DNA of 64,000 bases from assembly GCA_020466095.1 (NCBI GenBank), contig CM035806.1, positions 168,094,371-168,158,370 of the forward strand, written 5' to 3'. Position 1 is the first letter of the stretch; each line of letters opens with the position of its first letter. The notes below the pieces were generated by a model. That model was not told where the DNA came from and made no database searches. It saw only the letters and a list, made by a program, of their open reading frames with translations. The DNA is from Chlorops oryzae. Lineage: Eukaryota; Arthropoda; Insecta; Diptera; Chloropidae. Both the position numbers and the translations under genes were made by a program. Below, piece after piece: positions 11,100 to 22,664 of the stretch.

Positions 11100-12290
11100 C
11101 ATAAATAATAAAAAAAAAAAAAAAATAATTAAGAATAAAAAATACAAAAAAAAATTTCATGGAATTTTTCGCTCAGTGTAGATAAAACCTCATAAGTATT
11201 AAATTGCAAGAACAGGCAGGATGAACAGAACGAAGTAAGTAGATGGGAGCGGGAGACATATTCATCAGAAATTTCGAATGACACTTTTTAAATATTAACA
11301 AAAATACATAGTCGTGCGTCTGTGTGCAAAGAAACTGAAACTATTCTCTGCACGAGGCTGATTCAAAGCCGAGACTCGATCGAAATTTTATGTAGAGCCA
11401 TGATTGTTTACAAATAAATAGGAATTTTCGTATAAACTAATAAAGGGTTTTTTTTTTTTTTTTTTTTTTTTGTTCTTTTATCAGAGTTTTCTGTTCTGTC
11501 GGTTCGGACTTACCCACCCATCTGCGGCACTGGGTTGCTCCGGTGATATTCCTAAGCCGAAAAGTTGTGCTGTCGGATTGTCTGGGGCGCAGCAATATAC
11601 ATCGATTTTGTTGTTGTTGTTGTTGTTTGTTGTTATTATTATTTTTGATTTTTGTTCTTGTTGTGTTTTTTAATTCGACTTGTAGGTCTGATGGCTGTGC
11701 AAAATGGAAACAAATGGTTCACGTGCTGGTACAAACCCCCTTGAGGGGCGGAACGAGCGAATGAATCGAAGCCGGTACACGCGATACGCGATACGGCAAT
11801 AAAAAAAACCTTGCCAAAAGCGGATGGAAATCGAGAATAGGTAGGTACGTACGTACGCCGCGCTCACAGCTTAACTGCTCAATATTTTTGAAATTTGCGG
11901 AATTTCATGCGAAATGTGAAAAGTGCTCTATTGCTCTAGCTCTATGTAGCTCTGGTCTGGTCTGGTCTGGTATATACATACATTGATATCTCGTTTCATT
12001 CTTGTTTTGACAAAATTTCGCTCAGCTCAGCCGTTGCGCTTCAGCCTATGACTTTTGTATTAAGTACGTACGTACGTACGTACATACATACATAAATACA
12101 TTCGTACAATACTATATCTCGCGGATTTATTTGCATATGTTGCTGGACGGACGGCAAACGACGATGACAGGCGGCAGAACTTTTTGTAGCATGCATCAAA
12201 TTCTGATGATGAGTCTCGATTACATGGCGTTGTCCGGGTTCTGTAAAATTTAAGATGGAAAATGGTTTACAATCGGGGAAAATTCAATCC
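11100..12290. other. No gene seen; GTT/ACGT microsatellites
   Basis: It holds a T-run (11449-11471), a (TTG)n run (11609-11640), (TCTGG)n at 11951-11970 and (ACGT)n/(CATA)n at 12065-12095. No conserved coding sequence was found. Confidence 0.55.
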
Positions 12291-12294
12291 AAAG

Positions 12295-12366
12295 AATCGA
12301 ATCGAATCGAATCGACCGACGCATGGAATATTTTCTTTCTCGATTCGATTCGATTCGATTCGATAC
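12295..12366. repeat. Inverted pentamer array (AATCG)n ... (CGATT)n
   Basis: GAATCGAATCGAATCGAATCG (12297-12314) is followed after about 27 bp by TTCGATTCGATTCGATTCGA (12339-12363). The same pentamer in opposite orientations makes a hairpin stem of about 20 bp. Confidence 0.85.
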
Positions 12367-12870
12367 ATTTCGATATCTTGGCGGCACTTTCGATCAGAGA
12401 CCGGCACAATGGCACAAATAAGAAAGAAGAAGAAATAAGATGAAAAATAGAAAGATCGAAAAAGAATTCTGCGCGTGTCAAACTGTGTCACCTACCTCCC
12501 AGTGTCCGCCCAGTGTTCTTCGATGTTTACGTATGATCACCGCTGGCTGTGTGTGTCTGCCTCTGCGTGAGAGCCAAGCCATGCGCGTCTGTCCCTTGAT
12601 GATAACGTACGGCACAGCGACTCTGCGCTGCTCCTTCGTTGTTGTTTTTTTTTTCTTCCTTTCTCTCCCTCTTTCTCTCTCTCTCTCTCACTCTCTCTTT
12701 GGTGTTTCGCAGCGTATTTGTGATATTCTTGTATGATCTTTCTTCCTTTTAAAGTGTTCTTCTTCTTATTCTAATTGGATTCGTAGAATCAAAGTCACAG
12801 GGAGTTCTTTTCGTTGTTTCTCTTTTCTCTTGTTTCGCTTTCTTCACTTTCGGGCGGGCGGCGATGGTTT

Positions 12871-13044
12871 GTCGCTGGTTCATATAATTAGGCGACAAAA
12901 TCAGTTGCGACAAAATTGCTTTTGACAGTCGGTAGGAACGTTCGGGGGGAAAACGCATCCCATACCACATCCCCGAACGTAACGCGGCGTCAAACCAACT
13001 TTGTCGCTGATGAATTTGTCGCCTAATAATATGAACCAGCGACT
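12871..13044. mobile_element. Foldback element with ~75 bp imperfect arms
   Basis: The left arm starts GTCGCTGGTTCATATAATTA and the right arm ends with its complement TAATATGAACCAGCGAC. Matching continues inward through GGCGACAAA, a GCGACAAA block and AACGTTCGGGG to a centre of about 22 bp (12955-12976). Both ends are flanked by TTT. There is no coding capacity. Confidence 0.8.
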
Positions 13045-14105
13045 TTCACTGCGCTCACTTGTGATTCTCTTCCCGACTCCTATTCGAATTCCTATTCGTA
13101 TTCGTCACAGTTTCAGTTTTCACACAATTGACCCGACACATGAAACAAAAACAAACACACGGCCGATTTTACTTGTGCACGAAAGTGGACATGAAGACTG
13201 CGTGTATGTATGTATGTGTGCGTGTGTTTGTCTCGTCTTTATGTTGAATTGCAAAAGACACAACCGACAACGAAACACGCCAAAACAAAAGACGCGATAT
13301 AAAACAAAGCAAGAACACAAAAAAAAAAAAAAAAACCAAAACCAAAAAAAAAAAAAAGAGAGGAAAACAAAAACAAAACAGCGGGCAAGAATGAAATGCC
13401 GACGACGTGAATGGAGTGGAATGGATCTTGGAAGGCGCGTTGTACGTTCTGCAAATCGCAACGTATCGATTCGATCGTATCGTATCGTGCCGTGCCGTAC
13501 CGTACCGTTTCGTGCCGTTCGTTTCGGCCTCTCTTTCAATCGACAATGCTTGAAAATCGCGTATGTTGTACGATCGTGTGGTCAAATGCGCACGAGACGC
13601 GTACAGTACACTTGAACTTGTTACCGCTTTCACGTTTTTCAGAGTAATGATTTACTATTTCCGAGCGAAGCACGTTTTAAGCGCACACAAATAAAACGCT
13701 CCAGTGGAGTCGGACTCCGCATTCGGCCGCACAGAGTTCTCTCGCGAACGCCAGGCGGCCGGCCGGCATTGACGGACTGTCGCGACCGCCAGTGTTTCGG
13801 TGGAAAATCGACACATTGTATTGTGCATTTGATGCAGAACGTTTTCGGGTTTGCTTCGTATTGCAAATATTCGATTCTTCCTCGACGGTGGTCGCTAGAG
13901 CTGGAAGCCTTTCGATAACCGAAGCCTTCGATACGCAATGAGGAGGCGATCGATGCTAAAAAATTCATTGGATTATTTTTACATTCTTTTCAATTCTTTA
14001 CTTCTTTTCCCCTCGATTCATAATTCTCAAACAGAAGCTTATGTAATATAAAAGCTTTAAATATAAACGGATTCGATCGTTTGAATCAATTAAGTTCTGC
14101 TTAAT

Positions 14106-14136
<31 letters not shown>

Positions 14137-14515
14137 GTCTGGGCGCGCTTGAATAAATTGAAGAAAAAAAGTCGACTTTCAGGTTGCGCGCTGCGTTGTA
14201 GTTCTTTTTGTGTTTTTTCGACGAAATCTTAGGAATTCAAATCTTCCATAATTCGGTTTCTTTGAGCTTAGAAGAATTTGCATTTATTGGAAAAAAAAAA
14301 AATTATTTTAATTACGATTAATGTGCGATCGATAACACTGTGCTAGTCGGAAATCTGAACAACGGGTAATCCTAATTCGACTACGCTGATTCCAATGGGG
14401 GGGCGGGGCTAGTCGTTTTCCGAAGTTAGTGGCCATTTTCGAGATATCGGGTCCTCAAATTCTAGATTCACAGAACAAAAAAAAAAAAAAAAGGTTTTAA
14501 CTTTTTTTTGCATGT
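13045..14515. other. Low-complexity, relatively GC-rich stretch; no gene supported
   Basis: It contains AACAAA/AAACC-type runs (13315-13380), overlapping GTATC/GTACC/GTGCC pentamers (13464-13515) and a T-run at 14110-14136. Long open frames at 13001-13647 on both strands are low-complexity and overlap one another, so none is believed. The GC-richer part (13650-13950) could be an untranslated exon or promoter of an unseen gene, but nothing proves it. Confidence 0.45.
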
Positions 14516-14528
14516 TAATCACAGTAAA

Positions 14529-14775
14529 AGTGGCTCTGAGATAGCGTAGGGGATGCGTGCTATGCTCTTGATCCCAGGGTCCGAGGTTCGATTCCCGGCA
14601 CAGGCGAAACGGAGTGTAATGTTCCAAGCCTAGCACTGGTTTTTCAAAAATCGCATGTTAGGGGCACACTACATAAAAAGACATACACTCACACAAACAC
14701 AAGAAAACCTCCTTGGTATACAAATGGGCCGATTAACGGCCTAAGTGGCAGCCACTTCAACCTACCTACCTACCT
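14529..14775 (+). mobile_element. tRNA-derived SINE, copy 1, with exact 12 bp TSD
   Basis: The head carries an A box, TAGCGTAGGGG (14542-14552), and a perfect B box, GGTTCGATTCC (14585-14595). A tRNA-unrelated body of about 150 bp follows, ending in a (CCTA)n tail. The element is flanked by identical AATCACAGTAAA at 14517-14528 and 14776-14787, so its limits are known to the base. Copy 2 is inverted at 40940-41184 and about 95% identical by eye. It would need a partner LINE for mobility. Confidence 0.93.
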
Positions 14776-14861
14776 AATCACAGTAAATCGAATGCACAAG
14801 CATCGAATCAACACAAAAACATCAAATAAAAATATATTTGGCAAAAACGATACGTATTTAA

Positions 14862-14992
14862 CCCATTAACGCCCAGTGATATCGTTTGAGAACACTGATT
14901 TTCTGGAAAACCATTAAATTCACATATATGTAAGTAAATAAAATAAAAAAAAAAATCGAATGTTTTTATTTTGATGTGTGGACGTTCATGGG
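14862..14992. mobile_element. piggyBac-type MITE, 131 bp, TTAA target site
   Basis: TTAA|CCCATTAACGCCCA at the left is answered by GGACGTTCATGGG|TTAA at the right. Duplicated TTAA plus ends starting CCC is the signature of the piggyBac superfamily. The interior is AT-rich and non-coding. Confidence 0.75.
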
Positions 14993-14999
14993 TTAATCG

Positions 15000-16715
15000 A
15001 ACTTTTTATGACTTTCATCATATTTTTACAAAAATTAGTGTTTTTCTCGATTTTTCAATTTAAAAAAAAAAACTATACTTATATAAAAAACTCCAGATGA
15101 GGCTTTGGCATTTTTAATGGGCTGAACTTAAATATGAGCTTTTGGAATTTTGACTCTTTCCGTTAAAATGATCTCAGCGGGAAGATTTGTAGGCAGCTCT
15201 CCATAATGTTTATATTGTAACTGTTGTTGCGATAATCAAGGGCGCATTTGACGGTTGCAGACAGGTGTAATACACCAATTCCCCTGTAGCGTAGTGAGGG
15301 GGAACGAAGGAGGAAGCCTATTTTAATTTGTAAATGGGTCTCTTTATTATGCATTTCTTCCATTGTTCCCCCCATAGTGCCCTGGACGCAGAAATGTCTC
15401 GTTACGCCGCTGTCCCCTATACCCCCTTTGAAGAGGGAATTTACTAGAAAATCGAGCCACAAGTCTAAACCTACTCTAATTGAGCTGGAAAAGTAAAAAA
15501 AAAAAACTTACACGCCCCTTTATCGTATCGCCTGGTTTACGTCTTTGGTTTGCTGGACTTTGTCACTGCTGAAAAATTTGGCCGTGTCTCTTATCGATTT
15601 TTATCGAATTAGTGCGCGAATTCCCTCCTCGGCCACTCAGAAAAAATTCAATCGAAAATCGTCACATCGTGGTCACACAAGCCCTGAAGACATTTACAGT
15701 GCAATGGATACTTTCGAATTGAGTCACCGCCCGGGCCCGCACACCCCGAGCGAATTTCCCTTCCATCGGAATTTTATGGCAATTCGATTTTTATAGGACT
15801 AATTTAAAAATGATTAGTACTACAATTGAAGTTATAAATAAATAATTGATAAGAGAGGCGAGTGCAAAGGCTTCCGCAATTCGGCTTTGAAGGGGGGAGA
15901 AATTTTTTTGTTGTTATCAGAGTCGTCGTCGAGCGATTTGATTGACAAATAATTGACGGCTTATTGCGCTACGGGGCCTTGTCTTAACCCACATGCGGGC
16001 AGTGACGGGCCCGTTGACAGTCATATTAAGTATTAACCGGTAATTGTAGGTCTTGAGAGGAGGCCTCAAAAAATGAATGCAAAAATTCGGCAACGAGAGT
16101 AGCACGGGCCGGCCACTCATAGTCTGATTTGCAGAGATCGCCTTTCGTCGATAGCTTTGTGAACATTGCGAATGCCGATATCTCGCACCGCTCTGGCAAT
16201 TCGTCAAGGCCCGACGACATGCCTGCAAATGTGTATCAATGGCCTCGCAATGCAATAGGAGTCACAGATAGGGAAACGCTACAAAATGAATAAAAAATAA
16301 AAAAAAAAATTCTTATCGCAAGAGACGAATTGCGCGACAGTGTGTAAATTATCGTTTCTTTCCGTTATCGTTTAAATCGGTGGGAAAAAACATTTTTTTT
16401 TTTTCGCGTTTTAATGACGCTGTGCATTAACACCTCCGGCAAGCGAAAAAGGGTTAATGAGATAGCGTTTGTCACAGTTGTCAAAATAAATTATGAAGTG
16501 CCCGTTAATCAATCTATTTGAATCATTTTTCGCCCACTCTTCAAGCAGGGCAGAAAGGCATCAATTACTGTTTCCATTTAATCGATTGATGATTGACGGA
16601 TGATTGAAATCGAAAACGGGCTTAAAATAGATTGTCATTAGATAGACAGATTGTCATACTTGCCAATTAGCTTAGACATATCAATTGATAATGTACACAT
16701 ACACATAGGTTGTAT
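15000..16715. other. No gene seen
   Basis: A block at 15290-15420 (CGTTACGCCGCTGTCCCC and neighbours) has the flavour of old TE sequence. The open frames at 15163-16255 lack recognisable domains. Runs of A/T separate them. Confidence 0.5.
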
Positions 16716-16719
16716 GTTG

Positions 16720-17271
16720 CCCAGCGGGAAATGTCCCGCGGACATCCCCGATGATGTCCTAGTGACTTCGGAGCCGGAATGCATCCTATTTCCGGTGACA
16801 CTTTGTATGACATTTACTATACAGAAGCTGACAGGGACTTCAGCGTTGACATTGTCATGCTAGGGGGTGCGATGGCGACAAAAAGCATTTGAGAGCAGCA
16901 ACATTGGCTCTTTTCTCTCTCTCTGTAAATGTTAATTTATAGAAACCAGTTTTGATAACTTCTCTTCTTTGTCCTCCCTTTGGATATTTCCCAATTTTTA
17001 AAAATCTATTTTTAACAATTTTTGTTCGCCTCAGCCAGGGATCGAGAACCCGCGATCTTCGGATTCTCAGTCGAGCACTCATCATCTACGTCACTTCAAA
17101 CGTTCAATTGAAGCCTTATTAAAATTTCAGTAGCCAATGAGAGTCAAGCACATGAACAGCATCCCTCCACGATGACGTGTCCTCCAAGATGCCACACATG
17201 ACAATGTCACCTATATGTCATCGATGACATCACTAATGAAATTTTAATGCAGGAGATAATTTCCCGCTGGG
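16720..17271 (+). mobile_element. TIR element (CCCAGCGGGAAAT) enclosing a tRNA-like segment
   Basis: The perfect 13 bp terminal inverted repeats are CCCAGCGGGAAAT (16720-16732) and ATTTCCCGCTGGG (17259-17271). On the - strand the interior holds a tRNA-like stretch with a B-box-like GGGTTCTCGATCCC (17051-17038) and an upstream TAGATGATGAGTGCTCGACTG. Related copies lie at 48476-48963 (same orientation) and 55841-56520 (inverted). All share GGGTGxGATGGCGA...CATTTGAGAGCAGCA and TAGCCAATGAGA-type blocks. There is no transposase. TATGT occurs near both ends but not as a clean duplication. Confidence 0.85.
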
Positions 17272-17283
17272 TATGTAAAGTAA

Positions 17284-17534
17284 CACAGCCGGAAATTTTC
17301 TCATAAATGACCAATTCATTATTTTTTTCACCAAGGATATCAAGGGGGAAATTTGAGTGCTTTTCAATTGCAATGGCATTGCCATCGATAGAGGTATCGA
17401 TGACCAACTCGTGACATATACTCTTATGACGGCCAATGCCGCTTGTGTGTAAATTTCATTAGAAATTTGGTGTATAATCAGGAGGAGTCGCGCGGCTCTA
17501 TGTCATGCTGAAATCATTGACGTTTCCGGCTGGG
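17284..17534 (-). mobile_element. TIR MITE, inverted copy of the 1130-1468 family
   Basis: It runs from CACAGCCGGAAATTTTCTCA to GACGTTTCCGGCTGGG. Compared with 1130-1468 it carries the same ATCGATAGAGGTATCGATG block, CGGCCAATGCCGCTTGTGTG and AGGAGTCGCGCGGCTCT in reverse. It lies only 12 bp from the unrelated TIR element on its left. Confidence 0.75.
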
Positions 17535-17539
17535 AAGGA

Positions 17540-18245
17540 GGCCAAAAAGTTCGTTCATCCACCTGTCGTAACGTACATAGGCGCACCCCTTTTGACATGA
17601 TGCTTCTATCAAAGAATTGCGCTTATTACCTCTGCTCTAATTGATGTCATCTCGGCGGCGGCACATACGCGAAATGCGTCATTGGTCCGGTTCGGTCCGG
17701 TACTGGACCGATCTGGTCTGGTCTGGTGAGGTCTGATCGGGTCGGGTCGGGTCGGGTCCGAAGAATATCGAAGACGGTTTAGGATTGCAATTTAGCAATC
17801 GGAATCGAAATGCGACGGATGAGGAAGCGGAGAACAAAATTAGCTGCCGTCTTTCTCGATTCGTATCGCTAATGGAAATTTCATTCCTGAACTCAAGACA
17901 TGACGCCGAAATGGGCTGTGACAATTTGACTGCCACAGAATGAAGATAAAATTAGCTAAAAGGCTGATTAACACAATTACTTCAGGAATGTGTGGCATTT
18001 TCGCTACAATAATGGAAATTTTTCGTAATGTGAACGAACATGCCAAGCGAACATCGTTTGTTGTTGTTTTAATGTTGTTGTTGCCGGGCGGTTTCAAGAA
18101 AAATTCAACGGCAAGTGGAAAAGACTGGTCTTTTTTTTGTTGTTTTTGATTCTAAAATATTCCAAACTATTAATGAAGCGATAAAAGGAATTTTGAATGA
18201 CGGGAGGAAAAATATCCTTGCCAAAAGTTTCAACAAGACTAATTA
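17540..18245. other. No gene seen
   Basis: A (GGTCT)n/(GGTCG)n pentamer run lies at 17690-17758. Small open frames on both strands around 17840-18150 overlap and are not convincing. Confidence 0.5.
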
Positions 18246-18246
18246 A

Positions 18247-18300
18247 GGGTGTTATAGTCAGCTATACCTGACAATATAATACCCGAAACTCATACATATT
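18247..18300 (-). mobile_element. 3' tip of a DINE-1-like element
   Basis: AAGGGTGTTATAGTCAGCTATACC, with TGACAATATAATACCCGAAAC following, is the reverse complement of the hairpin-bearing 3' end seen at 2598-2640 (stem GTCAG/CTGAC). Only the tip is recognisable. Confidence 0.55.
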
Positions 18301-18319
18301 TCTATGAATTATAGTTATA

Positions 18320-18624
18320 CAGTGGCCATCCGGTTATCCGACACCTGGCTAATCCGGCACCCCCTGTAATCCGTCATGACTCATGAATATTATTCACAGG
18401 GAGTGTCAGGGATCTCGACTTGATACTGAAAAATGTCTAAACTTTTACTTCGAAGTACTTACCTATAACGTAGAGAATATAATCATTAGATCTGTAATTG
18501 TCGGAATTTTTTTTATAAAAATTCGGGACTATAGGGGGCCATAGGGTAGTACTCTATAATCCGACAAATTCGATAGTTCGATACTACCCAGCAAAACGAT
18601 TGTCAGAGTACCCGGATTCCACTG
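18320..18624. mobile_element. pogo/Tc1-like MITE, 305 bp, TA target site
   Basis: TA|CAGTGGCCATCCGG at the left and CCGGATTCCACTG|TA at the right give inverted ends with a TA duplication. CAGTGG...ATCCG ends are typical of pogo/Tigger-type elements (family knowledge). No transposase is present. A decayed relative lies at about 3255-3480. Confidence 0.75.
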
Positions 18625-18814
18625 TATATGTTTGCATACCTATTTTTTGAAACAAACCCCAAGACCACGTTCATAAGGACAATGTATTCCGATGATTTTC
18701 CTAACCATAAAAGGGCCACATATATGGGGCAAAACATGTCAAGTGCAGATACCCACCTGAAAAAAAAAAATTTTCTCTCCGATGTGAATGAAATTTGGTG
18801 GAGATGTTAAGATT

Positions 18815-18915
18815 AGAGTTGTAAAATATCGTTACTATTCGATAAAAAGTAACGACTACTGTAGTCAGTAATCAATAACGTCTCGTTACTGATGGAACAA
18901 TATCGTTACTAAAGA
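18815..18915 (+). repeat. Dispersed CGTTACTATTCG repeat, copy 2
   Basis: It closely matches 8909-8993, starting after TTAGAGTTGTAAAATAT and including GTAGTCAGTAATCAATAACG and TCTCGTTACTGAT. Only the left arm is present here. Confidence 0.7.
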
Positions 18916-18919
18916 TATT

Positions 18920-19478
18920 TTAACTCCTTCGATAAGAAAACGATATACTGACAGATTGACAAAAAAAAAAGTGGGACGAACAAATAGACGGACATGGCTA
19001 AAATGGATCTCCTGGTGACCATGATAACTTCTATACATATTTTGTATGTGTCAAAAAATTCAATCCAATTCCATTTCTCCGACCTTAGAATTGGGTTAAA
19101 TGGAAGTCAGACAATTTGGTCTTATAGATTTGGAATGTAAACGATAGTCCTTCGAAGTACATTATTATTATCGATTGTAGAAAGCATTCCTCCAGTATCA
19201 AACACAACAAAAAATTTCCATTTTTGAAAAATAATTTTTTTATTAATTTAATCATACAAAAAATTTTTTTTATGCAAACTCTTTATGGCATGTACACCGT
19301 GAAACGCAATTCAGCTGTTGTTTTTTTTTTTTCAAATTCACGGCCAAATCTTGTTATGAATCAATTAATTCGCCATAAAAATTTATACAAGTTAAATTTC
19401 CACATTCCAAAAATAGGGTTGCCAGATCTGTATTTGGAAAAAAACAACCTTACATTTAATACTAACCATCAGTGTTAT
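18920..19478. other. No gene seen
   Basis: AT-rich sequence with homopolymers; nothing recognisable. Confidence 0.5.
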
Positions 19479-19486
19479 CTCTAGAT

Positions 19487-19682
19487 CAGACCTGCACACA
19501 GTCGGCAGAGCTACACATACAAGCAAACAAAAAGCTTTGTTATTTTTGTATATGGATTGGTGAACATTCAGAATTCCGAAAGACTGAAATCGCCACACGC
19601 GTCGCTGCTCAACGAAAGCTTTCATTCACACACGCTATACGTGTAAGAGCTTTTACCCGCGGGTAAAAGCTGTGCAGGTCTG
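19487..19682. mobile_element. hAT-type MITE, 196 bp, exact 8 bp TSD
   Basis: Terminal inverted repeats CAGACCTGCACA (19487-19498) and TGTGCAGGTCTG (19671-19682) are perfect. The element is bracketed by identical CTCTAGAT at 19479-19486 and 19683-19690. An 8 bp duplication with CAG...CTG ends is characteristic of the hAT superfamily. A further 24 bp palindrome centred on ACCCGCGGGT (19648-19671) sits next to the right end. Confidence 0.9.
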
Positions 19683-19690
19683 CTCTAGAT

Positions 19691-21190
19691 GAACCGGTTA
19701 TCTAATAATAATGAAGATTAAACTAATTAAATTTAAAAAAAAAAGTCTCTAAAGGATTATCGGATGCTCAAACATACTACCAGTTAGGCAGGCAGTCACT
19801 TTCAGTGATTCGAACGCAATAGTGACAATCAGATGTTTTACGTCAAAAATTAAAATAAATCTTTTTTTGATCGTTTCTGGTTTTCCCCCTCATATATACA
19901 ACGGTTTCAAGGCCTCAAAAATAAAAATACTGTTAAGCTCAATAATTTTTCTCTCGACTATCTGATCTGTCGAAATTCCTTTCGGGAAAAAATCGATAAT
20001 TGAATTTTTCTGCCGACAACTTTCTTATTTTTAACCCTTCTTTAGCCCTTTTCGGATTCGCTCATGCTTCTCCTGAGGCGGGGGTTATATTTTTGCCAAC
20101 AACCTGGACCGTCGATGAGCATTCAAATGCGTTCAAATTTCGCCAAAAAAAATCCATTTTTTTTTTTTATAGGCCAGAAGAAGCTGTGAGCAGAAATCAT
20201 ATCTGAAGCCTTGTTTATATGAAATTTTCCCCTTTTGAAAGACCTGGCGAGCTCGCTTTATACAAAAAAAAAAAATATATCATTATCAAAATTACAGTTA
20301 TTTCCCGTAACTAATGCAATGCTCTTTTTAAAATAATACATGCATGTCCGACATATGGCAGCCCTATGCGAAGTCATTTCAATTTGAATGACGAATTACC
20401 GTTCAGTCGCTTCCGATCAAGTTGACTCAAGTGACCGTTGTATTTCTGACTGTTATTTTTGAAAATGATTCGATCTTTTCTTATTCATTACTTGGGTTTT
20501 CCGAAAAAAAATATAAAAGAATACAGTGCTTTATCTCTTTACTTATGCAGTCATCCTCCGATATAAATATCGGATAATAAAAAGGTGAACAAAAATCGAA
20601 AAATTGCTTCTTATAATCAGGAAGTTCTTCTATCGAAATAAGCACAGAACACTGAGGAATCGCGATTGAACAATTTTCGACGTTTTAAAGCGAACATTGC
20701 TTTTATATACATATATGTATGTGTATATATGTTTATGTATGGGGAAAACTGTACTCATATCAATTTGTGGGTCTCTAGTGCCGTTAGAAAAACATCTCGT
20801 CTGACGCATGATAAATTTTAATAGAGATTCGTATCATATGAATTTAATTTTTTATCGAACGTTAAAAAGATAATTTCAACTGGCGTTCAACGCTTCCGCA
20901 ACGGGTTGGACCAACCCTTTAAATACCTTGCAGTAAATGCGGGGAAAATTGACTCTTATGTACATATGTCACCACTGCTGTACCAGAGACAAAAGAACTA
21001 GAGATACGGAAAAAAAAAATTGTATCAGACCCAGGGAGACGTCTTTACTATATGGAATCGGGGTCGGTGAATTAGAATTTGAGGTTCATATTAGCTGCAT
21101 CGGGTCTCGGTTTCGCCATAACCTCTAAAATAGGCTCTAAAGCCCCGCTCGAGACGAAGTGTTTGAGTGAGTTTGTGAGAAGAACACTCA
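19691..21190. other. No gene seen
   Basis: AT-rich sequence with short A/T runs and a TATATAC/ATGTATG stretch at 20703-20740. No conserved reading frame was found. Confidence 0.5.
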
Positions 21191-21200
21191 CACACACACA

Positions 21201-21964
21201 AACATAACATAACATAACATAACATAACATAACATAACATAACATAACATAACATAACATAACATAACATAACATAACATAACATAACATAACATAACAT
21301 AACATAACATAACATAACATAACATAACATAACATAACATAACATAACATAACATAACATAACATAACATAACATAACATAACATAACATAACATAACAT
21401 AACATAACATAACATAACATAACATAACATAACATAACATAACATAACATAACATAACATAACATAACATAACATAACATAACATAACATAACATAACAA
21501 TAACATAACATAACATAACATAACATAACATAAACATAACATAACATAACATAACATAACATAACATAACATAACATAACATAACATAACATAACATAAC
21601 ATATACCATAACATAACATAACATAACATAACATAAACATAACAATACATAACATAACATCAACAACATAACAACAACTAAAATAACACTAACATAACAT
21701 AACATAAAACATAACATACAACATAACAAACATAACATAACATAACATAACATAACATAACAAAATAACATAACATAACATAACATAAATAACATAACAT
21801 AACATAACATAACATAACATAACATAACATAACATAACATAAACATAACATAACATAACATAACATAATACATAACATAACATAACATAACAAAAACATA
21901 ACATAACATAACATAACAAACATAACATAACATAACATAACATAAAATAACATAACATAACATA
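21201..21964. repeat. (AACAT)n pentanucleotide array, ~765 bp
   Basis: Pentamer AACAT is repeated almost perfectly to about 21498. It continues with sporadic 1-2 base slips that break the period to 21964. It is preceded by (CA)n at 21187-21200. Every long minus-strand open frame through it (Met-Leu-Cys-Tyr-Val repeats) is an artefact. It abuts a decayed LINE on its right. Confidence 0.97.
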
Positions 21965-22660
21965 ATTTCCCTTATATCAGACCATGACCTTCTGTTTTGT
22001 ACTTTAGATATTGATATCAATCGAAGTACCGAGTCAGATGCCTTTACGTATAGAGATCTCAAACGAATGATATACATATGTATGGTATGACACATCCGTC
22101 AATCAGAAATTCGATTTTTTGATGGATAATGTTTATAAAATGTTTGACAAGCATGTGCCTTATCAGAGTATTTTGGTAAAAAAAAATTCGTCTTGCCCTT
22201 AAGAGTCTTATGATAATGGTGAAATCACGTTGCTCTGCATGTTAGACTTCACGAAAGCCTTTGACAGCGTCAATCATAAGTTGATGGTGATGAAATTGTG
22301 CCAGTATGGTTATATGAAAAGTGCTTCTGGGTTAATATCAGACTTCTTGAATAACAGGTTTCAGAGAGTTCAGAGCAACAACACTCTATCTGAGTTTCGT
22401 CCGATTATTGCGGGAGTTCCGCAGGGGTCGTGGACCTTTGCTTTTCTCCATTTCTACATAAATGATTTGTTTGTCGGATTGAAACATGCAAGAGCGCATG
22501 CGTATGCTGATATTGTCCAGCTCTACCTGTTAATGAGGCCTCATGGAAGACCTCTGTGCTAGGCTAAATGAGGACTTAGCTACTATCAGCGCGTGGTTGA
22601 GTAGAAATGGGCTATCGCTTAATCCAAGTAAATCGATGGTTTTATTTTGGTATTTATTCT
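21965..22660 (+). pseudogene. Decayed non-LTR retrotransposon: endonuclease end and reverse transcriptase core
   Basis: ISDHDLLFCTLDIDI (21976-22020) resembles the SDHxLL end of an APE-type endonuclease. After stops and shifts, 22230-22562 encodes a reverse transcriptase segment with LDFTKAFDSVNHKL, the AGVPQGS box and YINDL. The catalytic YADD motif reads YADI (about 22502-22513), so the second aspartate is lost. The frame ends soon after. It is clearly inactive; the layout resembles Jockey/LOA/R1-type fly LINEs, clade uncertain. Confidence 0.85.
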
Positions 22661-22664
22661 AGCA

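Noticed and set aside
13001..13647. 204-codon + frame and overlapping - frames
   Set aside because: Low-complexity A/C-rich sequence, mutually overlapping, no domain and no splice support.
21072..22095. Long minus-strand frames of Met-Leu-Cys-Tyr-Val repeats
   Set aside because: A pentamer repeat has no stop in most frames; this is the (AACAT)n array, not a protein.
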